Source: Clostridia bacterium (GTDB lineage Bacteria > Bacillota > Clostridia > Oscillospirales > CAG-272). From it: 9,401 nucleotides of DNA. The stretch lies in assembly GCA_017648425.1 (NCBI GenBank), contig JAGCJD010000161.1, positions 1 through 9,401 on the forward strand. The letters are read 5' to 3'. The stretch's first letter is position 1. Every line of letters begins with the position of its first letter. The position numbers and the translations under genes were made by a program. The notes under the pieces were generated by a model. That model was given only the letters and a program-made list of their open reading frames with translations, made no database searches and was not told where the DNA came from. Of the stretch, positions 6,573 through 9,401 are shown one piece after another.

Positions 6573-6589
6573 GTCCTTTCAAAGAAATG

Positions 6590-7219
6590 TTACATTGTTC
6601 CGAAAATTCTGTCGCCTGCGTCACCAAGTCCCGGAACTATATACGCATGCTCGTTAAGGCACTCATCAAGAGCCGCCGTGTAGATCTCTACATCGGGGTG
6701 AGCCGCCTGAACCTTTGCAACGCCCTCGGGAGCTGCCACAAGGCACATAAAGCGAATGTGCTTACAGCCCTTGTTTTTAAGCATAGTAAGCGCGTCCACA
6801 GCAGAACCGCCCGTTGCAAGCATAGGATCAACGAGGATAGTTATTCTGTCCTCAATGTCAAGCGGAAGTTTGCAGTAGTATTCAACAGGCAAATGAGTTT
6901 CGGGATCGCGGTAAAGTCCTATATGTCCAACCTTTGCAACAGGGACAAGGCTTTGAAGGCCGTCCACCATTCCAAGACCTGCTCTGAGTATAGGAACGAT
7001 AGCAAGCTTTTTACCCGAAACACGCTTTGCCGTCATTTTTTTAATAGGAGTTTCAATTTCAACATCCTCAAGAGGCAAGTCACGAGTAAGCTCGTATCCC
7101 ATGAGCATTGCTATCTCGTTAAGAAGCTCACGGAAATCCTTAGAGCCTGTTCTTTTATTTCTCATTATAGAAAGCTTGTGCACTATAAGGGGGTGATCTA
7201 CGACATGTAAAGTACTCAT
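6590..7219 (-). CDS. upp: Uracil phosphoribosyltransferase
   Basis: Upp makes UMP from uracil and PRPP (pyrimidine salvage, cytoplasm). The 209-residue protein, the normal family length, has PILRAGLGMVDG (77-88), LYRDPETHLPVEYYCKLP (102-119), the PRPP-binding loop VDPMLATGGSAVDAL (130-144) and the uracil-binding end YIVPGLGDAGDRIFGT (193-208). All catalytic motifs look intact. The ATG at 7219 was chosen because AGGAG sits 9 bases upstream. The in-frame GTG at 7225 is only 3 bases from it. It heads the - strand group upp-rluA-lnt, behind a good promoter (7253-7281), so its promoter may also drive RNA modification and lipoprotein acylation genes. No attenuator or PyrR site was recognised in the short leader. 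Confidence 0.97.
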   Translation of the reverse strand: MSTLHVVDHPLIVHKLSIMRNKRTGSKDFRELLNEIAMLMGYELTRDLPLEDVEIETPIKKMTAKRVSGKKLAIVPILRAGLGMVDGLQSLVPVAKVGHIGLYRDPETHLPVEYYCKLPLDIEDRITILVDPMLATGGSAVDALTMLKNKGCKHIRFMCLVAAPEGVAKVQAAHPDVEIYTAALDECLNEHAYIVPGLGDAGDRIFGTM

Positions 7220-7252
7220 TTTCACATACTCCTTGATTTTTTCATTATAAAT

Positions 7253-7281
7253 ATTATAATCCTTTTTGCGTCAATTTTCAA
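7253..7281 (-). promoter_or_regulatory. Promoter of upp-rluA-lnt
   Basis: On the - strand TTGAAA (complement 7276-7281) and TATAAT (complement 7253-7258) are 17 bases apart. The SD-to-ATG of upp follows about 30 bases downstream. It lies back to back with the mtaB promoter, the two -35 elements being 26 bases apart. Confidence 0.8.
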
Positions 7282-7307
7282 GTACTTTTGTAAAATAAAA
7301 ATATATA

Positions 7308-7336
7308 TTTACAAAATACGAGGTTTATGATAAAAT
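7308..7336 (+). promoter_or_regulatory. Promoter of mtaB
   Basis: TTTACA (7308-7313) and TAAAAT (7331-7336) with a 17-base spacer ending in TGA, an extended -10. The start ATG is at 7367 with AGGAG (7352-7356) 10 bases before it, so the leader is short (about 20-25 bases). Diverges from the upp promoter; the whole region 7220-7366 holds only these two promoters. Confidence 0.78.
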
Positions 7337-7366
7337 ATAACTATCGCTGATAGGAGAATACCAAAA

Positions 7367-8683
7367 ATGTCAAAGCAATTAAAAACAGCAGGAATATACA
7401 CACTTGGCTGTAAGGTAAATCAATACGAATCCCAAGCTATATCGGAAGAGCTGACGAGAAACGGCTTTCGCGTCATTTCTCCCGCCTGTGTATGCGATGC
7501 TTATATAATAAACACCTGCACTGTGACCGCAGAATCCGACAGAAAGGCAAGGCAGTTCATACGCCGCGCGATAGGCAAAAGCAGCAACGCAATTATAATA
7601 GTCACAGGGTGTATGGCGCAAAGCGCGCCTCGGGCGGTCGCAGAGATAGAGGGCGTTGACGCAATAATAGGAAACACACAAAAGCTTTTGTGCGCAAAGG
7701 TTGCAAACACGCTCGTGTCAGAGGGACAAAAGCGTACATCTCCGCTTATGCTTGTCGAAAGCATGGAAAACGCCGATTTTGAGAAAATGAGCATAACCGA
7801 ATTTGAGCGCACGCGCGCTTATGTAAAAATAGAGGACGGCTGTGAGAGTAAATGCACATACTGCATAATTCCCTCAGCCCGCGGAAAAATACGCTCCAAG
7901 CCAATGGCGGAGGTCATAGACGAGGTAACAGAGCTTACACGCAATGGCTGTCGCGAGATAGTGCTTACGGGAATAGAAACTGCATCGTACGGCAAGGAGA
8001 GAAAAGACGAGGATCTCGTAAAATTGCTCGAACAGGTCGATATGATAGACGGAATAGGCAGGGTGCGTCTTGGATCTCTTGATCCCTCGTTCATAAAGCC
8101 CGATGTAGTAAAACGACTTGCGGGCGTAAAATGCCTTGCTCCGCATTTTCACCTTTCCCTGCAAAGCGGAAGCAGCCGAATACTTGCTCTTATGAAGCGG
8201 AAATATAACGCAGAACAGGCAATGCGGGCTATCGAGCTTTTGCGCGAGCATATTCCAAGCGTAAAGCTTACCACTGACATTATAGTGGGCTTCCCCGATG
8301 AAAGCGAGGAGGACTTTGAGCAAACGGCTGAATTCCTAAAAAAAGCAAAATTTCTTTCCGCTCACATATTTCCCTATTCCAAGCGTCAGGATACTCCCGC
8401 TGCTTCCATGCCCTCGCAGATATCCAAAGAGGAAAAGAGCCGCAGAGTACACGCTCTTACACAAGTGCAGGAACAAATACGAATGGAAATATTGCGCGAG
8501 GAGCTCGAAACCCAACCTATAAAGCAGGTGCTGTTTGAAGCATGGCGCGACGGCTTTGCCACGGGACACACAGCAGATTTTTTGGAGGTAAGCGCCCCAA
8601 CTGTCCGTCCACTCCACGCAGTGACCGCAAGCGTAAGAGTTACTTCGTATAACGCAAACGGCTTGCTCGGCGAAATAATCTGA
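7367..8683 (+). CDS. mtaB: MtaB-type tRNA methylthiotransferase (ms2t6A37), radical SAM
   Basis: MtaB (formerly YqeV) adds a methylthio group to t6A at position 37 of ANN-decoding tRNAs using two 4Fe-4S clusters and S-adenosylmethionine. The 438 residues match the family length. The N-terminal UPF0004 domain has TLGCKVNQYESQ (13-23) and cluster cysteines C15, C51 (NTCTVT) and C82 (VTGCMAQ). The radical SAM domain has the CxxxCxxC triplet C159, C163, C166 (CESKCTYC), then IPSARGKIRSKP, LSLQSGS and TDIIVGFPDE (about 303-312). A short C-terminal TRAM-like domain follows from about 385. CKVNQYES separates it from MiaB and RimO. It starts at ATG 7367 with AGGAG 10 bases upstream and its own extended -10 promoter. 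Stop TGA at 8681-8683 lies within a hairpin that may terminate it. Confidence 0.95.
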   Translation: MSKQLKTAGIYTLGCKVNQYESQAISEELTRNGFRVISPACVCDAYIINTCTVTAESDRKARQFIRRAIGKSSNAIIIVTGCMAQSAPRAVAEIEGVDAIIGNTQKLLCAKVANTLVSEGQKRTSPLMLVESMENADFEKMSITEFERTRAYVKIEDGCESKCTYCIIPSARGKIRSKPMAEVIDEVTELTRNGCREIVLTGIETASYGKERKDEDLVKLLEQVDMIDGIGRVRLGSLDPSFIKPDVVKRLAGVKCLAPHFHLSLQSGSSRILALMKRKYNAEQAMRAIELLREHIPSVKLTTDIIVGFPDESEEDFEQTAEFLKKAKFLSAHIFPYSKRQDTPAASMPSQISKEEKSRRVHALTQVQEQIRMEILREELETQPIKQVLFEAWRDGFATGHTADFLEVSAPTVRPLHAVTASVRVTSYNANGLLGEII

Positions 8684-8697
8684 TCGAACGCCGTTTT
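8668..8697 (+). terminator. Possible weak terminator of mtaB
   Basis: CGGCG (8668-8672) and CGCCG (8689-8693) can form a 5-bp GC stem with a 16-base loop that includes the mtaB stop codon, followed by TTTT. An alternative 7-bp pairing AAACGGC (8656-8662) with GCCGTTT (8690-8696) shares the right arm. The T-run is short, so read-through into rpmB is likely. Confidence 0.4.
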
Positions 8698-8749
8698 AAT
8701 AGGTAGCAAAAGCAAAAATCCAGCTTATTTCAGCGTTTATTTTCAGTTC

Positions 8750-8792
8750 TTTTTTCAAAAAAAAGCAAAAAAAAATAATTTTTTCAAAAAAG
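8750..8792 (+). promoter_or_regulatory. A/T-tract region (UP-element-like) upstream of the rpmB promoter
   Basis: Directly upstream of the rpmB -35 are two copies of T6-C-A6+ (TTTTTTC followed by As) at 8750-8764 and 8779-8791, 29 bases apart, with an A-tract between them. Phased A-tracts bend DNA and can bind the RNA polymerase alpha subunit. Function as an UP element is inferred from position and composition. Confidence 0.5.
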
Positions 8793-8794
8793 AC

Positions 8795-8823
8795 TTGCAT
8801 TCCTTTAAAGAATGTGGTATAAT
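8795..8823 (+). promoter_or_regulatory. Promoter of rpmB
   Basis: TTGCAT (8795-8800) and TATAAT (8818-8823) with a 17-base spacer; TGTGG precedes the -10. It gives a leader of about 60 bases before the rpmB start at 8892. Together with the upstream A-tracts this looks like a strong housekeeping promoter. Confidence 0.85.
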
Positions 8824-8857
8824 ATCTCTTGCTTTATGAATTAATCAAGAAAGTTAC

Positions 8858-8875
8858 ATATGCCCACGGGCGTAT
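8858..8875 (+). other. Small hairpin in the rpmB leader
   Basis: ATATGCCC (8858-8865) and GGGCGTAT (8868-8875) can pair as a 7-bp hairpin around CACG, with one U-G pair. It ends 2-3 bases before the SD (GAGGAGG, 8878-8884) of rpmB, a place where folding can tune translation. I recognise no known L28 leader motif. Confidence 0.5.
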
Positions 8876-8891
8876 TTGAGGAGGTGTCAAT

Positions 8892-9077
8892 ATGGCAAAG
8901 TGCAGTATTTGCGGAAAAGGAGTTGTTTTCGGTCAGGCCGTTTCACACTCACATCGCAAAACCAACAGAACCTGGAAGCCCAATATCCGCAAGGTAAAAG
9001 CAATCGTTGACGGTACACCCAAGACCGTTGCCGTTTGTTCGCGTTGCCTTCGTTCGGGTAAGGTAAACAGAGCGTGA
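8892..9077 (+). CDS. rpmB: 50S ribosomal protein L28 (zinc-ribbon, C+ form)
   Basis: A 61-residue large-subunit protein, the usual length. MAKCSICGKG, VSHSHRKTNRTWKPNI (17-32) and the SGKV end are the L28 signature. C4, C7, C49 and C52 form two CxxC pairs, a complete zinc site, so this is the C+ variant. Start ATG at 8892 has GAGGAGG (8878-8884) 7 bases upstream. It is preceded by a leader hairpin and followed by a strong terminator, so it is probably transcribed alone, apart from any read-through from mtaB. Confidence 0.97.
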   Translation: MAKCSICGKGVVFGQAVSHSHRKTNRTWKPNIRKVKAIVDGTPKTVAVCSRCLRSGKVNRA

Positions 9078-9099
9078 GCTTAATTAAGGTCACGAATTG

Positions 9100-9155
9100 A
9101 AAAGCAGACTCCCTTGTTCCTCGCAAAAGCGTTGAACTGTCGGTCTGCTTTTTTG
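9100..9155 (+). terminator. Long nested intrinsic terminator after rpmB
   Basis: The outer stem pairs AAAAGCAGAC (9100-9109) with GTCTGCTTTT (9143-9152) and runs into TTTTTTG. The 33-base interior is not a plain loop: GTTC (9116-9119) pairs with GAAC (9134-9137), and CGC (9122-9124) with GCG (9129-9131) around AAAA. The result is a long rod with internal loops. Terminator function is well supported by the stem, the U-run and the place after the rpmB stop. Confidence 0.85.
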
Positions 9156-9177
9156 TTTTTTGATTTTTGGCGGATAT

Positions 9178-9401
9178 ATGAGAACGGCTCTTGTAGATAC
9201 CAGAATAGACGAGCATACAGAGTAAGGGCTTTGTCTGTATGTTGACAAAATAATAAAGCTCCCTCCCCTTTTATCTCTCCCCGCTCCCGTTGCATCACAT
9301 CCCGATATGCTCGTTTTCGTTTGTGGGAAAAAGATATTTACATATGGGCAATATCTCTCCGAGAACGCTTGTATATTTGAGGAGCTGATAAAGCTTGGCT
9401 A
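9178..9401 (+). pseudogene. DUF6873-like (GME-fold) protein gene with in-frame TAA at codon 16; 3' end outside window
   Basis: From ATG 9178 the frame reads MRTALVDTRIDEHTE, TAA (9223-9225), then in the same frame GLCLYVDKIIKLPPLL, SLPAPVASHPDMLVFV, CGKKIFTYGQYLSENA and CIFEELIKLG to the window end. The pattern (LVD.RI, then a hydrophobic strand ending in KLPP, then ASHPDMLVF and an ITY/FTY-type strand) matches my recollection of a family of uncharacterised clostridial proteins, DUF6873, thought to have the fold of guanidine-group modifying enzymes. No frame change is needed, only one codon read as stop. No ATG, GTG or TTG follows the stop before ATG 9307, which lies within the HPDM motif, so re-initiation would lose the N-terminus. 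The SD (GGCGG, 4 bases before the ATG) is weak and no promoter is visible. It could be a real nonsense mutation or a sequence error. Confidence 0.6.

Noticed and set aside
6518..7210. Open frame of 230 codons on the + strand opposite upp and the RluA-family gene
   Set aside because: It lies antisense to well-supported genes with intact family motifs, has no SD or promoter and looks like no protein family.
9223..9225. Stop-codon reassignment or selenocysteine/pyrrolysine recoding
   Set aside because: The codon is TAA, which ends several intact genes in this window; selenocysteine uses TGA and pyrrolysine TAG.
9080..9298. Open frame of 72 codons on the - strand over the rpmB terminator
   Set aside because: It covers a terminator hairpin and the antisense of the DUF6873-like sequence; no SD and no family resemblance.
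9178..9401. Frameshift as the cause of the interrupted DUF6873-like gene
   Set aside because: Both halves read in the same frame from ATG 9178; only the TAA codon interrupts them.
1..9401. CRISPR array, tRNA, rRNA, IS element, prophage or toxin-antitoxin module
   Set aside because: No regularly spaced direct repeats, no tRNA-like cloverleaf, no transposase or phage-type protein and no small paired genes of that type were seen on either strand.

Overview
The window looks like chromosomal core sequence from a low-to-mid GC Firmicute of class Clostridia, probably of the Oscillospiraceae/Ruminococcaceae type. The grounds are the clostridial-style proteins (rpsF-ssb-rpsR cluster, zinc-ribbon forms of S18 and L28, an MtaB-type methylthiotransferase, a FeoB followed by a tiny Cys-rich membrane protein), near-consensus sigma-A promoters and strong AGGAGG ribosome binding sites. 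The taxonomic call is inference. I see no phage, IS element, CRISPR array, tRNA or rRNA.

Layout. (1) 1-2121, + strand: the 3' part of feoB (the 5' end lies upstream of the window), then a 52-codon FeoB-associated Cys-rich membrane protein gene. A hairpin at about 2137-2160 terminates this operon and also the convergent one. (2) 2173-3474, - strand: rpsF-ssb-rpsR, with a consensus promoter at 3446-3474 and a structured leader that may be the S6:S18 autoregulatory site. (3) 3505-3962, - strand: a small lipoprotein gene with its own terminator and a promoter that overlaps the stop codon of lnt. (4) 3940-7281, - strand: upp-rluA-lnt, probably one operon from a promoter at 7253-7281. It covers uracil salvage, rRNA/tRNA pseudouridylation and lipoprotein N-acylation. 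(5) 7308-9155, + strand: a divergent promoter and mtaB, then rpmB with its own promoter, a leader hairpin and a strong terminator. (6) 9178-9401, + strand: the start of a DUF6873-like gene with an in-frame TAA at codon 16, cut by the window end.

Most of the content is translation and nucleotide housekeeping (S6, S18, L28, MtaB, RluA-family enzyme, SSB, Upp) plus ferrous iron uptake and lipoprotein maturation. I found no convincing new multi-gene system. The points most worth a second look are the nonsense-interrupted DUF6873-like gene, an Lnt with Cys-Phe-Asp where the enterobacterial enzyme has Cys-Tyr-Glu, the promoter built over the lnt stop codon, the rpsF leader, and the nested hairpin after rpmB.
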